Positions 1 to 9,594 are shown, counted from the stretch's first letter. The stretch: DNA of 64,000 bases from Faecalicatena orotica (GCF_003149245.1 NZ_QGDL01000006.1:62001-126000); one strand, 5' to 3'. Notes: a model not told the origin generated them from the sequence alone. Made by a program: numbers and translations.

Positions 1-1373
1 AATCTAGATGAATAGCCGCCGCCTCTGAAGTATCCGAAGTCAGCATAGTTCCATGTTGTAGCCTTCAGGATTGCATCCTGATCAGCTTCTGTCACTTCGT
101 ACCAAGGCTTCATGCATCCGTTTCCGTCTGCGTCTTTTGCCTGTCCGTTAGCGTCCAGACATGCTGCTCCAGAGTTGATCAGGTGGATAAATCCGCCTGC
201 TTCTTTTGCGTGTCCTTCAAGCTCGTATCCGTCTGTTGCTCTTCTGACAGCATCCGGGCTCCAGTATGTACGTACGTCAGCGAATATCTGTGCTGAGTTT
301 GTAAGGAGTTTGCTGAACATCATTCCGAGTCCATTCAGTACATCGTTCTCTGTAGCAAGAATATATGGCTCTCTTGCTCCATTCCAGTCAAAAGAGGTAT
401 TCAGCATAGCCTCTGCAAAGTCACAGTTCGGATAGAAGTCTGTCCACTGTCTCTGTCCCTGGAATCCAGCAGCCAGTGCATTGTGTCCAACCTTCTCTTC
501 CTCTCCGTTTGCAGGAAGGTTCTCGTTTCCGTTCATCAGATCTTTGATGATGCACATCATCTTTACCACGAATTCCCAGTCAGCATCTTTTTCTTCACGT
601 GTTCTCTGGATATCTTCCTGGTTCTTGTCGAATCCTTCAATACATTTCTCTTTTGTCCATGCAAGAGCTTTCTTAAATTCTTCCTCATCGTAGATGCCTT
701 CTGTCATACGGCGGATGATTTCCACCTCATCAACAGACTCAACACGCATGCCAAGGTACTCTTCGATAAATGCAGGATCAATAATGGATCCGCCGATTCC
801 CATACAGATAGAACCGATCTGCAGATAGGATTTACCTCTCATTGTTGCAGCTGCAACAGAAGCACGTCCAAATCTCAGTAACTTTTCTTTTACATCGCAA
901 GGAATCTCTGTATCATCAGCTTCCTGGACATCATGTCCGTAGATACCAAATGCAGGAAGACCTTTCTGTGCATGTGTAGCAAGAACAGATGCAAGGTAAA
1001 CGGCTCCCGGTCTCTCAGTTCCGTTGAATCCCCATACAGCCTTGATTGTCTGCGGGTCCATATCCATTGTCTCTGCTCCGTAGCACCAGCATGGTGTAAC
1101 GGTTAAAGTGATGTCAACGCCTTCTTTTTTGAATTTATCAGCACATGCAGCTGCTTCTGCAACACGTCCGATTGTTGTATCAGCGATAACAACCTTAACC
1201 GGCTCACCATTTGAGTATCTTAAGTTTTCCTCAAACAGTTTTGCAGCAGATTTAGCCATGTTCATTGTCTGCTCTTCCAGAGATTCACGTACCTTAAGTA
1301 CACCTCTGCGTCCGTCGATAGTAGGTCTGATTCCGATTACTGGATAGTCCCCGATGAGTCTTGATTTTGCCAT
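1..1373 (-). CDS. fucI: L-fucose isomerase FucI (3' end beyond window)
   Basis: Converts L-fucose to L-fuculose in the cytoplasm, the first step of fucose catabolism. About 457 residues are visible of the roughly 590 usual for the family; the C-terminus, with the last metal-binding His, lies left of position 1. The start [18 protein letters not shown] is preceded by AAGGAGG. The catalytic region reads [20 protein letters not shown] followed by a conserved NTSFDWNG block, which holds the Glu and Asp metal ligands known from E. coli FucI. It follows fucK by about 60 bp on the same strand, so the order is fucK-fucI. Family assignment is secure; only the missing end is unseen. Confidence 0.96.
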   Translation of the reverse strand, partial: MAKSRLIGDYPVIGIRPTIDGRRGVLKVRESLEEQTMNMAKSAAKLFEENLRYSNGEPVKVVIADTTIGRVAEAAACADKFKKEGVDITLTVTPCWCYGAETMDMDPQTIKAVWGFNGTERPGAVYLASVLATHAQKGLPAFGIYGHDVQEADDTEIPCDVKEKLLRFGRASVAAATMRGKSYLQIGSICMGIGGSIIDPAFIEEYLGMRVESVDEVEIIRRMTEGIYDEEEFKKALAWTKEKCIEGFDKNQEDIQRTREEKDADWEFVVKMMCIIKDLMNGNENLPANGEEEKVGHNALAAGFQGQRQWTDFYPNCDFAEAMLNTSFDWNGAREPYILATENDVLNGLGMMFSKLLTNSAQIFADVRTYWSPDAVRRATDGYELEGHAKEAGGFIHLINSGAACLDANGQAKDADGNGCMKPWYEVTEADQDAILKATTWNYADFGYFRGGGYSSR

Positions 1374-1432
1374 AGTTTGTTTCCTCCTTATTCTTGATTA
1401 ATGAGTTAATATCCATTCACATTCCAGGCTGG

Positions 1433-2908
1433 TCAGCTTAGAATGGTAATAAACTTTTCGTATGCCGCATTCCACTTTTCTTCGTTCTGCGGAATATATT
1501 CATATGTCGTTTCTGAATCTGCAATGATCCTTCTCGCTTCATTCACGTCTTTGATTTCCCCAAGTGACATGAACTGCACGGCTATGTTGCCCAATGCCGT
1601 CGCTTCCACAGGTCCCGCGATTACTTTGCGTCCGTTCGCTCCCGCTGTCATCTGGCAGAGAAGCTTACTCTGGATACCGCCGCCGATCATATGGATGGTC
1701 GGATAATGCTTTCCTGTACATGATTCAATCTGTTCCAGGGCATATCTGTACTTCAGTGCAAGGCTCTGGTTGATGCAGCATACGATCTCTCCGATCGTCT
1801 CCGGCACCCTCTGCCCTGTCCTTCTGCAGAACTCCCTGATACGTTCCGGTATATTGCCTGCCGGCACGAACTCCGGTGCATCCGGATCGATAAAGCTTAA
1901 GAACGGCTCTGCTTTCATAGCCATCTGCTCCAGCTCACCAAAGGAATATTCCTGTCCCTCACGGATCCATTGTCTCCGGCTCTCCTGTACAAGCCACAAA
2001 CCAATAATATTCTTCAGAAGGGTCGTTGTATTTCCATAACCACCTTCGTTACTTACGTTGCATTCCAGTGACTTTTCACCAATAACCGGAGCCTTCAGCT
2101 CTGTTCCGAATAAGCTCCATGTTCCGCAGCTGATAAACATAAAATCTTCTTCCTGTGTCGGAACCGCCACAACGGCACTCTGTGTATCATGGCTGGCCAC
2201 TGCAATAACCTTGGCCGGCTTTATTCCAAGTTCCTCACAGATATCATCGCTTAAGTTTCCTACCACCGTACCGCTCGGCACGATTTCAGGGAAGATCTCT
2301 TTTGGAATCTGAAGTGCATCCATTATTTTATCAGACCATACTTTGTTCCTTGCATCCATCAGCTGAGTCGTCGTAGACATAGTATATTCTGCCTTCTTCT
2401 CACCTGTCAGGAAATAGTTGAACAGATCCGGAGTCAGCAGAAGCTTGTCTGCACGTTCCAGAATCCACGGTCTCTTCTGCACAAGGGAATAAAGCTGGAA
2501 TACCGTATTGAAGTTCTCGAACTGATTTCCTGTCATATCATACAGCTCATCTTTCGGAATTGCCTTGAATACCTCTTCCTGCATTCCGAGTGTTCTGTCA
2601 TCCCTGTAATGCACGGCACTCTCAAGCAGTACCCCGTGTTCATCCAGAAGTCCGAAATCAACTCCCCATGTATCGATTCCGAGACTTTCAAAACCGCCTT
2701 TTTGCTTTGCCTTGATAATTCCCTGCTTAATCTCGAAAAATTGTCTCAGTGTGTCCCAGTACATAGTCTTGCCGATGATGACCGGATCATTGGAAAAGCG
2801 GTAAACTTCTTCCATATGTATCTTTCCGTCCTCCAGAGTTCCCAGAATCGCACGTCCGCTGGATGCCCCGAAGTCAAAAGCAAGTACCTGTTTCTTCTCA
2901 CTACTCAC
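1433..2908 (-). CDS. fucK: FGGY kinase, probable L-fuculokinase (RhaB family)
   Basis: Phosphorylates a 6-deoxyketose at C1. By sequence it belongs to the rhamnulokinase branch of FGGY kinases (LAFDFGASSGRAILG phosphate-binding start; DTWGVDFGLLD; GGGIQSKLLCQ near the C-terminus), but its position immediately before fucI makes L-fuculose the likely substrate; a true rhaB lies at 56368-57783. The start chosen is GTG at 2908, which has AAAGGAGG seven bases upstream. An ATG 30 bp further upstream would place this Shine-Dalgarno inside the gene and is unlikely. That gives 491 aa. The gene is divergent from the AraC regulator at 3030. Confidence 0.9.
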   Translation of the reverse strand: MSSEKKQVLAFDFGASSGRAILGTLEDGKIHMEEVYRFSNDPVIIGKTMYWDTLRQFFEIKQGIIKAKQKGGFESLGIDTWGVDFGLLDEHGVLLESAVHYRDDRTLGMQEEVFKAIPKDELYDMTGNQFENFNTVFQLYSLVQKRPWILERADKLLLTPDLFNYFLTGEKKAEYTMSTTTQLMDARNKVWSDKIMDALQIPKEIFPEIVPSGTVVGNLSDDICEELGIKPAKVIAVASHDTQSAVVAVPTQEEDFMFISCGTWSLFGTELKAPVIGEKSLECNVSNEGGYGNTTTLLKNIIGLWLVQESRRQWIREGQEYSFGELEQMAMKAEPFLSFIDPDAPEFVPAGNIPERIREFCRRTGQRVPETIGEIVCCINQSLALKYRYALEQIESCTGKHYPTIHMIGGGIQSKLLCQMTAGANGRKVIAGPVEATALGNIAVQFMSLGEIKDVNEARRIIADSETTYEYIPQNEEKWNAAYEKFITILS

Positions 2909-2962
2909 ACGTCTTCCTCCTTTCATAGCCACATTCATCTCGCCACTGATTTCATTTTATCA

Positions 2963-2992
2963 TTGTCCCGGAAAATATACTTGTGCTATAAT
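2963..2992 (+). promoter_or_regulatory. Probable promoter of the AraC regulator gene
   Basis: TTGTCC (2963-2968) and a perfect TATAAT (2987-2992) with 18 bp spacing, about 40 bp before the ATG at 3030, which also has an AAAGGAGAATT ribosome site. It lies in the short divergent region between fucK and the regulator. Confidence 0.65.
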
Positions 2993-3029
2993 AGTAAAAA
3001 ATATAACAATATTCACATAAAGGAGAATT

Positions 3030-3875
3030 ATGCAATATATCAATTACCGCGAAAGCTGGCAGCGGGGAACTGTCGACTTTCCCTTTGAATACCACCATAT
3101 CACCCCCACGCACCCACAATATATCATGGCACTGCACTGGCATGTGGAATTTGAAATCGTGCGGGTTCTCAAAGGAACCTTCCAACTATCCATAGATGAG
3201 CTGGAATACACCGTTGAGCAGGGTTCTGCCATCTTTATCCCTGCCGGTTCCGTGCACTCGGGACTTCCCCGTGACTGCACCTATGAATGTGTCGTCTTTG
3301 ATATGAATATGCTTATGAACAAAAACGATTCCTGCTGCAAGCTCATACGTAAAATCATTGACCACGAAGTGGAGCCAGCCTTTGTCTATCCTGAATCTCA
3401 TAACGATATCCACCAAACGGTCTGGTCACTGTTCGACGCGATTGCCTCTAAAAAGGATGGATACCAGCTTGTCGTCCTTGGAGCACTTTACCAGGTAATC
3501 GGCACTATTTTCGCGAAACAATACTACAACCCTGCACCAGCCCAGCCGCCGCGCAACCATAAACGTATCATACAACTAAAAACCGCACTTGAATTCATGG
3601 AATCTTCCTATAATAAGCAGATCACACTCGAAGAAATGGCAGGCAGTGTGGATATGTCCCCTAAATACTTCTGCCGTTTCTTCCATGAGATGACACACCG
3701 CACGCCGATAGACTACCTCAATTATTACCGCATAGAGCGGGCATGCTACCAGCTCATGACGACAGACCAGTCCATAACAGAGGTGGCATACAGTTCCGGA
3801 TTCAATGATTTAAGCTACTTTATCAAAACTTTTAAAAAATACAAAGGCACGACTCCGAAACAATATTTGAAATGA
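3030..3875 (+). CDS. AraC-family transcriptional regulator
   Basis: A 281-residue one-component regulator. Residues about 30-110 form an AraC-type cupin sensor (LHWHVEFEIVRVLKG; IFIPAGSVHSGLP). The last 100 residues are the double helix-turn-helix domain, with the signature FNDLSYFIKTFKKYKGTTPKQYL at the end. It is transcribed divergently from fucK-fucI, so a role as local activator of fucose genes responding to fucose or fuculose is a reasonable inference; the ligand cannot be read from sequence. Its stop lies two bases from the end of the convergent gene at 3878. Confidence 0.88.
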   Translation: MQYINYRESWQRGTVDFPFEYHHITPTHPQYIMALHWHVEFEIVRVLKGTFQLSIDELEYTVEQGSAIFIPAGSVHSGLPRDCTYECVVFDMNMLMNKNDSCCKLIRKIIDHEVEPAFVYPESHNDIHQTVWSLFDAIASKKDGYQLVVLGALYQVIGTIFAKQYYNPAPAQPPRNHKRIIQLKTALEFMESSYNKQITLEEMAGSVDMSPKYFCRFFHEMTHRTPIDYLNYYRIERACYQLMTTDQSITEVAYSSGFNDLSYFIKTFKKYKGTTPKQYLK

Positions 3876-3877
3876 AA

Positions 3878-4318
3878 TTAAAAAATTCCGAATATCTTTT
3901 CCCGGAAGGCTCCGTATAATGTTTCGTAATCCGTATAGTTTATGTCGCTCTCCTTGAAACTTTTCCCCCAGACCCTGCGGATCCCTTCCGCGATCACTTT
4001 GGGGTCCTCACATTCCATCCCCAGAATGGTAGGAAAGACATAGTAGATCATAAAGAAATTCAGGTCCACCTGGGTGCGGGCCTCAACCTTTCCTTTCTTA
4101 TTAGAAAGGTGCTCTTTTACTGCCTGCACCAGACATTCCCCGATCTCTTCCGCCGCCTTCTCTTTATCTTCGGCCTGCCCTACATACTCGGCCATTTCCC
4201 TGAAGAAGTGGCCGTTTTCCTCTTTAAACAGCTCCGTATTCTTCTCATAGCTCTTCTTTTTCAGATGGCCGATCATCTTTTCCTTATTGTTAAAAATCGT
4301 TTCTATACCCTGAAGCAT
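3878..4318 (-). CDS. Conserved hypothetical protein, 146 aa
   Basis: Not recognised. The protein is soluble, largely helical and charged, with a Lys/Glu-rich N-terminal half (residues 10-75) and a hydrophobic stretch around FFMIYYVFPTILGM (about residues 88-101). No signal peptide, catalytic motif or DNA-binding motif is evident. The start ATG has CAGGAGGAATCAT upstream, so it is very probably translated. It sits alone between the AraC regulator (tail to tail) and the ABC operon terminator at 4403-4436, so no function follows from context. Confidence 0.7.
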   Translation of the reverse strand: MLQGIETIFNNKEKMIGHLKKKSYEKNTELFKEENGHFFREMAEYVGQAEDKEKAAEEIGECLVQAVKEHLSNKKGKVEARTQVDLNFFMIYYVFPTILGMECEDPKVIAEGIRRVWGKSFKESDINYTDYETLYGAFREKIFGIF

Positions 4319-4402
4319 ATGATTCCTCCTGTGTCTTTCATTTTCATTCCGGTACTGGATTGCATGTACCTTATTGTCCTATATTATATCAGATCATATG
4401 TT

Positions 4403-4436
4403 AAAAAGGAACCGGGACACTCCCGGTTCCTTTTTT
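4403..4436 (-). terminator. Rho-independent terminator of the 4467-9289 ABC operon
   Basis: Near-perfect inverted repeat AAAAAGGAACCGGGA / TCCCGGTTCCTTTTT with a 3-nt loop. On the minus strand the hairpin is followed by a run of T, directly downstream of the sugar-binding protein gene. The flanking A and T runs would allow function in both directions. Confidence 0.85.
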
Positions 4437-4466
4437 AATTATTTGTGATTATCCGTTCTGTTATGA

Positions 4467-5609
4467 TTAGTCATACAGGTTTGGAGAGATCTGAGGATCA
4501 TCCATGTTTGTAGAGTCATACCAGTAACCCTCTGTCTCGATATCTTCTACTTCTTCACCGTTGCAGATCTTTGTCAGTGTTTCGATAGATAATTTACCCT
4601 GCATCAGAGGAGACTGTGTAACCGCACCAAGTAATGTTCCGTCAGCAACAGCTGCTTTGATTGTTGAACCAGCATCGAATCCAGCTGCGATGATGTTCTT
4701 CTCCGGGTCAGATCCTAATACATTTAAGTTCTGATTAGCTGTTAAAACGCCTTCTGCAGAAACCTGGTTAGAACCGAAGATAGCGATTGTATCGTCTTTG
4801 TTCATGATGTTAGAAGCTTCTGTAGCACACAGTTCAACTGTTGTCTGAGCCGGTACTGCGATCTCAATGATGATGTCAGCTGACTTCTCGTCGTTGTTTT
4901 TCTCAACTTTACCTACATAGTAGTCATTACCTACAACTGCAACTTTCTTTCCGTCTGCTTCTGCAAGTTCGATAAATTTGTTAACAAATCCCATACCACG
5001 CTCTGTGATGTTAGCTGATGTAGCGTCCTGATTAACTTCACCAACTCTGACTGGTTTGTCAGCTTTTGCAATTTTATCTTTTACTGATTCATAGATTTTC
5101 TCTGCTGCGATAGAACCTGCCTGACCATTGTTTGTAACTACTGTAGCGTAAACAGAGCCTTCCGGAGCATCCGGCACGCCTGAATCGAAGCAAACTACAG
5201 GGATTTTCTTATCCAGAGCTGTCTGCAGAGCCTCAAGCACTGAGTTCTGGTCACAAGCTGCAAGGGCGATACCGTCTGGTGATTTACCGATTGCACTTGT
5301 TAACATCTGTACCTGATCAGCAATATCAGACTCATTATTCGGTCCTGTTGTGTCAGCTGTTACACCTAACTCTTCCTCTGCCTGCTCAATTCCTTTAACG
5401 GCTGCCTGCCAGTATGATGACTGGAAGCTCTTTACAACAACTTCGAAGTGATAACCATTCTCTCCGCCTTTGTCACCCTCAGCATCAGAACCTTCATCCG
5501 CAGTCTTTGTGTCTTCCTTTGGTGCTTCATCTTTCTTGCTGCCACATCCTGCGATCAATCCTGCTGCCATGCATCCGCAAAGTAACACTGCCAAAACTTT
5601 CTTTTTCAT
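4467..5609 (-). CDS. Sugar ABC transporter substrate-binding lipoprotein
   Basis: Extracytoplasmic ligand-binding subunit of a CUT2-type (ribose/xylose-like) importer. Residues 1-21 are a lipoprotein signal ending in the lipobox LIAGC. An acidic Lys/Glu/Asp linker runs to about residue 50, followed by a type 1 periplasmic-binding fold (VVVKSFQSSYWQAAVKGIEQ; DGIALAACDQNSV; VVCFDSG; IAIFGSNQVSAEGV; IIAAGFDAG). AGGAGG lies 9 bp upstream. It is the last gene of a permease-ATPase-permease-SBP operon. The ligand is unknown; the fucose locus and the adjacent three-component sensor suggest a monosaccharide such as L-fucose. Confidence 0.93.
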   Translation of the reverse strand: MKKKVLAVLLCGCMAAGLIAGCGSKKDEAPKEDTKTADEGSDAEGDKGGENGYHFEVVVKSFQSSYWQAAVKGIEQAEEELGVTADTTGPNNESDIADQVQMLTSAIGKSPDGIALAACDQNSVLEALQTALDKKIPVVCFDSGVPDAPEGSVYATVVTNNGQAGSIAAEKIYESVKDKIAKADKPVRVGEVNQDATSANITERGMGFVNKFIELAEADGKKVAVVGNDYYVGKVEKNNDEKSADIIIEIAVPAQTTVELCATEASNIMNKDDTIAIFGSNQVSAEGVLTANQNLNVLGSDPEKNIIAAGFDAGSTIKAAVADGTLLGAVTQSPLMQGKLSIETLTKICNGEEVEDIETEGYWYDSTNMDDPQISPNLYD

Positions 5610-5739
5610 AATTTTTGTCCTCCTGACATAATTAGATTATTTATAGTAACAATCACTCCGATTGCTATCTATCATAGTTCGCACCGTGAAGGCCCGTTTC
5701 CTACATCCCCTGCACGGTTATTGCTTTCCTCTGGAACGA

Positions 5740-6738
5740 TTAATTTTCGCTTTTTCTCTTAAGAATATCAACAAGTACAGCTGCAATCAATACAAGACCT
5801 GTAATGATCTGCTGCCAGTTCGCCGTCAGGCCTATAAACGGCAATCCTGTCTTTAACAGACAAATAACGAATACACCTGCCAGAGTTCCTGAGATACTTC
5901 CGAATCCACCTGACATGGACACACCACCGATAATAGCTCCGCCGATAGCCTCCAGCTCAAATCCGGCACCACTTCCCGGCTGAACTGTCGCAAATATGGC
6001 TGAATAGGAGATTGCTGCCAGACCTGCGAAAAATCCAGAAATCACATATGCAAGGATGTGATAGAACTTCACGTTAACACCGGATAACTTTGTCGCTTCC
6101 TTATTACTGCCAATTGCAAGTGTATATCGTCCAATCTTTGTATGGTTCAGTACAAATGACATGATAATTACAATGAGGATAATCCATAAAAAACCTATCG
6201 GAATATTAAGACCGTTCCTCTGTATCTTGAAAATATTTCTGAACCAGCCTCCCTCAGCAGCAGCTGCCGGCCAGGATATTCCGAAACCGCCTGAGATGAT
6301 GGAACCAAGTCCTCTTGTAATCATTGAAGTACAAAGTGTTGCCAGAAATGGTGGTAAGTCCATCAAAGCAACAAGACATCCATTCACAACCCCCATTGCC
6401 ATACCAAATACTATACTTGCGAGTATACCTGCCCATGTAGGCCATCCCTGAAATACGATAAGCCAGCCGCCAACTAATGAGTAACATACCAGACCTGTAC
6501 CAATGGAAAGGTCAACACCTGCAGTCATCAGCGGGAATGCTACCCCGATCGCCATCAGTGAGATGTAATATGAATAATCCAGTATACTTACAAATGTTGT
6601 ATACTTTCTAAAGTTCGGACTGAGTGCACAGAAGAAGATAAACAGTATGATTACGACCAGAATAACAATGACTTTCTGTCCGCCCATTCTATCAATTATC
6701 GACTTCTGGCCAGCTGTCTTCATTTTTTTGTTTGCCAT
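5740..6738 (-). CDS. Sugar ABC transporter permease (RbsC-like)
   Basis: Integral membrane subunit, 332 residues with eight to ten hydrophobic helices. The CUT2 permease signatures are present: GVDLSIGTGLV after the second helix, the EAA-like loop YTLAIGSNKEATKLSGVNV, and GGAIIGGVSMSGGFGSISGT. The start has GGAGG upstream, 13 bp after the ATPase gene ends. With 8315-9289 it forms a pair of different permeases, presumably a heterodimer, since both are served by one ATPase. Confidence 0.94.
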   Translation of the reverse strand: MANKKMKTAGQKSIIDRMGGQKVIVILVVIILFIFFCALSPNFRKYTTFVSILDYSYYISLMAIGVAFPLMTAGVDLSIGTGLVCYSLVGGWLIVFQGWPTWAGILASIVFGMAMGVVNGCLVALMDLPPFLATLCTSMITRGLGSIISGGFGISWPAAAAEGGWFRNIFKIQRNGLNIPIGFLWIILIVIIMSFVLNHTKIGRYTLAIGSNKEATKLSGVNVKFYHILAYVISGFFAGLAAISYSAIFATVQPGSGAGFELEAIGGAIIGGVSMSGGFGSISGTLAGVFVICLLKTGLPFIGLTANWQQIITGLVLIAAVLVDILKRKSEN

Positions 6739-6751
6739 CTTATTTTCCTCC

Positions 6752-8248
6752 CTACTCTATCTCTCGTGTAGCCAGATTCATGATGTTTTCCTGAGTTGCC
6801 TCGGAAATATCCAGCTCACCTGTCTTCTTGCCTTCACACATTACGATGATTCTGTCACTCATACGTAATATTTCCGTCATTTCAGAAGAAATCATTATAA
6901 TGGCTTTTCCATCTGCCGCCAATTGATTCATCAATTTGTAAATCTCACTCTTAGCACCAACATCAATACCTCTGGTAGGCTCGTCAAATATCAAGATATC
7001 ACAGTCTCTTGTCAGCCATTTAGCAATAACAACCTTCTGCTGGTTACCTCCTGACAGGTTCACTACAAGCTGGTCTACATCCGGAGTCTTGGTTGCCAGT
7101 GACTCTACATATTTCTGTGCAACCTCTTTCTCCTTTTTCTTATCAATGAATATACCACTCATGTACTCTTCCAGAGTTGCCATCGTCGTATTTTCTGCAA
7201 CTGATTTCTGAACTACGATTCCGAATCTCTTTCTATCCTCTGACAAATAACCGATGCCGTTCTTTACTGCATCCTGAGGGTTATTGATTGTTACTTTCTT
7301 TCCGTTGATATAGATATCCCCGCTGTCAATCGGGTCTGCACCAAACAGTGCACGCGCCGTCTCTGTACGTCCGGCCCCCATCAGTCCTGAAAATCCGAGG
7401 ATTTCTCCCTTGCGCAGTTCGAAGCTTACATCCTGTACCATCTTGCCAGCATTCAGCTTATCAACCTTCAATACAACCGGAGCATCCTTTGGCACCATAC
7501 TTTCTGTCTTCGGATCCTCATAAATAACACGTCCAACCATCATGTTGATAATGTCATCCTTTGTACTGTCTTTTGTAATCAGAGTTCCAACATATGTACC
7601 ATCTCTCATGACCGTAACACGATCCGTGATTACTTTTATCTCATCCATACGGTGTGAGATATAAACAATTCCCAGATTCTTCTCTCTCAGATCCCTGATA
7701 ATCTTGAACAGTTCCTGAATCTCCGTCTCTGTCAGCGCTGCAGAAGGTTCATCAAAAATAATGACCTTCGCATCATGGGAAATCGCCTTTGCAATCTCAC
7801 ACATCTGCTGTTTACCTACTGTCAGGTTGCTCATCCTTTCCTTCGGATTAATATCAATGTTCATTCTGTCAAAAAGCTTCTGTGCTTCCTCGTTCATCTT
7901 TTTGTCATCAATGCGGATGCCTTTTTTAAATTCTCTCCCGATAAAGATATTCTGTGCAACAGTCAGATGTCCAAGCATATTCAATTCCTGATGCACGATA
8001 ACAATACCAGCCTCCTGTGCTTCTCTTGTGTTTGAAAATTCTACTTCTTTGCCTTCATATGTAATTGTACCGGAATCCTTTGTATAGATACCAGTCAGCA
8101 CCTTCATCAATGTAGACTTCCCGGCACCGTTCTCTCCCATCAGTGCAAGGACCTCACCTTTTCTGACTTCCAGATTTACGTGGTCCAGTGCATGTACACC
8201 AGGGAAAGATTTATCAATCTCTTTCATTGTTAATATAACTTCGCCCAT
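6752..8248 (-). CDS. Sugar ABC transporter ATP-binding protein (two NBDs)
   Basis: Double nucleotide-binding-domain ATPase of the RbsA/MglA/XylG type, 498 residues. The N-terminal half has Walker A GENGAGKST, a degenerate signature (NLTVGKQQ) and Walker B VIIFDEPSAAL. The C-terminal half has the family's altered Walker A (GLMGAGRTE), signature LSGGNQQK and Walker B ILIFDEPTRGID. This asymmetry is normal for CUT2 importers. It is flanked by its two permeases and drives import of the sugar bound by the lipoprotein at 4467. Confidence 0.95.
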   Translation of the reverse strand: MGEVILTMKEIDKSFPGVHALDHVNLEVRKGEVLALMGENGAGKSTLMKVLTGIYTKDSGTITYEGKEVEFSNTREAQEAGIVIVHQELNMLGHLTVAQNIFIGREFKKGIRIDDKKMNEEAQKLFDRMNIDINPKERMSNLTVGKQQMCEIAKAISHDAKVIIFDEPSAALTETEIQELFKIIRDLREKNLGIVYISHRMDEIKVITDRVTVMRDGTYVGTLITKDSTKDDIINMMVGRVIYEDPKTESMVPKDAPVVLKVDKLNAGKMVQDVSFELRKGEILGFSGLMGAGRTETARALFGADPIDSGDIYINGKKVTINNPQDAVKNGIGYLSEDRKRFGIVVQKSVAENTTMATLEEYMSGIFIDKKKEKEVAQKYVESLATKTPDVDQLVVNLSGGNQQKVVIAKWLTRDCDILIFDEPTRGIDVGAKSEIYKLMNQLAADGKAIIMISSEMTEILRMSDRIIVMCEGKKTGELDISEATQENIMNLATREIE

Positions 8249-8314
8249 TCTCTTACCCTTGCCTTTCTATTTCACTCTCAGATTTCCATGTATCATCGCC
8301 TCGATATATCCACA

Positions 8315-9289
8315 TTAATTCTTTCTGCGTCTTGAAACAACATCGCTGAATACTGCAACAATAACAATAATACCTGTAATGATAAGCTGATAATCCTTTC
8401 TAAAGCCAAGAGCCAGAATACCTTCCTGAAGCAGGGCGATGATAAACACGCCGATCACAGTACCGCTGATAGAAGCAAGGCCGCCGGCCATAGACGTTCC
8501 GCCCATTACACATCCTGCAATTGCCTCGTTGTTATACTGATCTCCATATCCCGGCTGAACTGTCGTGAATGCAGCCACATAGAAAAGTGCACCCATTCCG
8601 ACCAGAAGACCACAGATTATGTATGCTGACATTTCCCATTTCTTCACATTAACACCGGAAAGCCTTACTGCCTCTTTATTGCTTCCAAGTGATAAGATAT
8701 ATCGTCCCATTTTTGTCTTATTAAGGACGATTGCACAGACAATTGCTACTACGAGGAAAATAATCAAGCCTACCGGGATACTGCCCATTTTAACTAGATT
8801 CCTGTACCATCCGCCCTCTGCTGCCGATTGTGGCCAGCTTACAGACTGTGTCTTTGTAAATACAGATGCAAGACCTTTTGCAATATTCATACTCGCCATT
8901 GAAGTAATGAATGACGGCACCGACCAGTATGAAACCAGATAACCGTTAAACAGACCGAATGCAAGTCCTACCAGAATGCTGATTACCATCGCAGCCGCCA
9001 TCGGCACACCATGTTGTACAAAGCTAAAACCTGATACAAGGGCGCAACAGAACATCACCGGTCCGATAGAGAAATCAATTCCGCCTGTTGCTATTACAAA
9101 AGTAACCCCCAATGATAAAAAACCCAGAAAATATGCATAATTAAGGGCGCTCATGATTCTGTCCATTCCTGTGAAAGCCCCCTGCGTCATCACGCAGAAG
9201 AACACATACATAAGAATCAGAACAAAGCATAACACGATTCTGTTAAACCCTACCTTTTTCACAAAAGGATTTTGTTTGATCTTTCCCAC
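8315..9289 (-). CDS. Sugar ABC transporter permease, first gene of operon
   Basis: A 324-residue RbsC-like permease with GGIDFSIGPVMF, the cytoplasmic loop YILSLGSNKEAVRLSGVNV and AIAGCVMGGTSMAGGLASISGT. The start is GTG at 9289, preceded by AGGAGG seven bases upstream. It shares the loop motif and gene length with the permease at 5740, suggesting an old duplication. It is the first structural gene of the operon; a 15-codon leader ORF lies 70 bp upstream. Confidence 0.94.
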   Translation of the reverse strand: MGKIKQNPFVKKVGFNRIVLCFVLILMYVFFCVMTQGAFTGMDRIMSALNYAYFLGFLSLGVTFVIATGGIDFSIGPVMFCCALVSGFSFVQHGVPMAAAMVISILVGLAFGLFNGYLVSYWSVPSFITSMASMNIAKGLASVFTKTQSVSWPQSAAEGGWYRNLVKMGSIPVGLIIFLVVAIVCAIVLNKTKMGRYILSLGSNKEAVRLSGVNVKKWEMSAYIICGLLVGMGALFYVAAFTTVQPGYGDQYNNEAIAGCVMGGTSMAGGLASISGTVIGVFIIALLQEGILALGFRKDYQLIITGIIVIVAVFSDVVSRRRKN

Positions 9290-9360
9290 TTTTCTTCCTC
9301 CTACTTCTTCAGCCTAGCTGTTTTTCGTAATTATTCTTTTTTGTACCGGCTGTCACGGTT

Positions 9361-9408
9361 TCATCCCGTGCCTGCCCTGCCTTTTGCTGCTGCCAGTTTT
9401 CTTAACAT
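9361..9408 (-). CDS. Possible 15-aa leader peptide of the ABC operon
   Basis: ATG at 9408 is preceded by GAGAGGAGGAACTGGT, an unusually good ribosome site, and encodes MLRKLAAAKGRAGTG before TGA at 9361. The stop overlaps the loop of a small CACGG/CCGTG hairpin. Nothing else in this 5' region explains the strong Shine-Dalgarno. It could be a translated leader affecting expression of the permease gene 70 bp downstream, or the start of a decayed gene. No known leader-peptide family is recognised. Confidence 0.35.
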   Translation of the reverse strand: MLRKLAAAKGRAGTG

Positions 9409-9477
9409 ACCAGTTCCTCCTCTCATATATTCCTGTTACATTTCAACCAGCTTTAGCTTACTTGTAAATACCGCTCA

Positions 9478-9533
9478 TTTTCTGATATAAACACAAGAAC
9501 CTCGCAAATTGTTCTTGCATTTATATCAGAAAA
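9478..9533. promoter_or_regulatory. Large inverted repeat, probable operator in divergent promoter region
   Basis: Two 23-bp arms (9478-9500 and 9511-9533) match at 21 of 23 positions around a 10-bp centre; each outer half reads TTTTCTGATATAAA and each inner half CAAGAAC. The right arm contains the -35 element of the promoter at 9515-9543, so a dimeric protein bound here would directly affect it. It sits between the minus-strand ABC operon and the plus-strand lipoprotein gene. No T-run follows, so a terminator is less likely. Confidence 0.6.
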
Positions 9534-9543
9534 TCATTATAAT
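9515..9543 (+). promoter_or_regulatory. Promoter of the 9595 lipoprotein gene
   Basis: TTGCAT (9515-9520), 17 bp, perfect TATAAT (9538-9543). The transcript would start about 9550 and carry a small TTCGCT/AGCGAA hairpin before the AAAGGAGG site of the gene at 9595. The -35 lies inside the right arm of the large inverted repeat. Confidence 0.75.
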
Positions 9544-9594
9544 GTCGTTATTCAACGCGGTTCGCTTACAGCGAATCAGCTAAAGGAGGTTATT

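Noticed and set aside
2909-2938. ATG start for fucK at 2938
   Set aside because: The AAAGGAGG at 2915-2923 would lie inside the coding region; the GTG at 2908 is correctly spaced from it.
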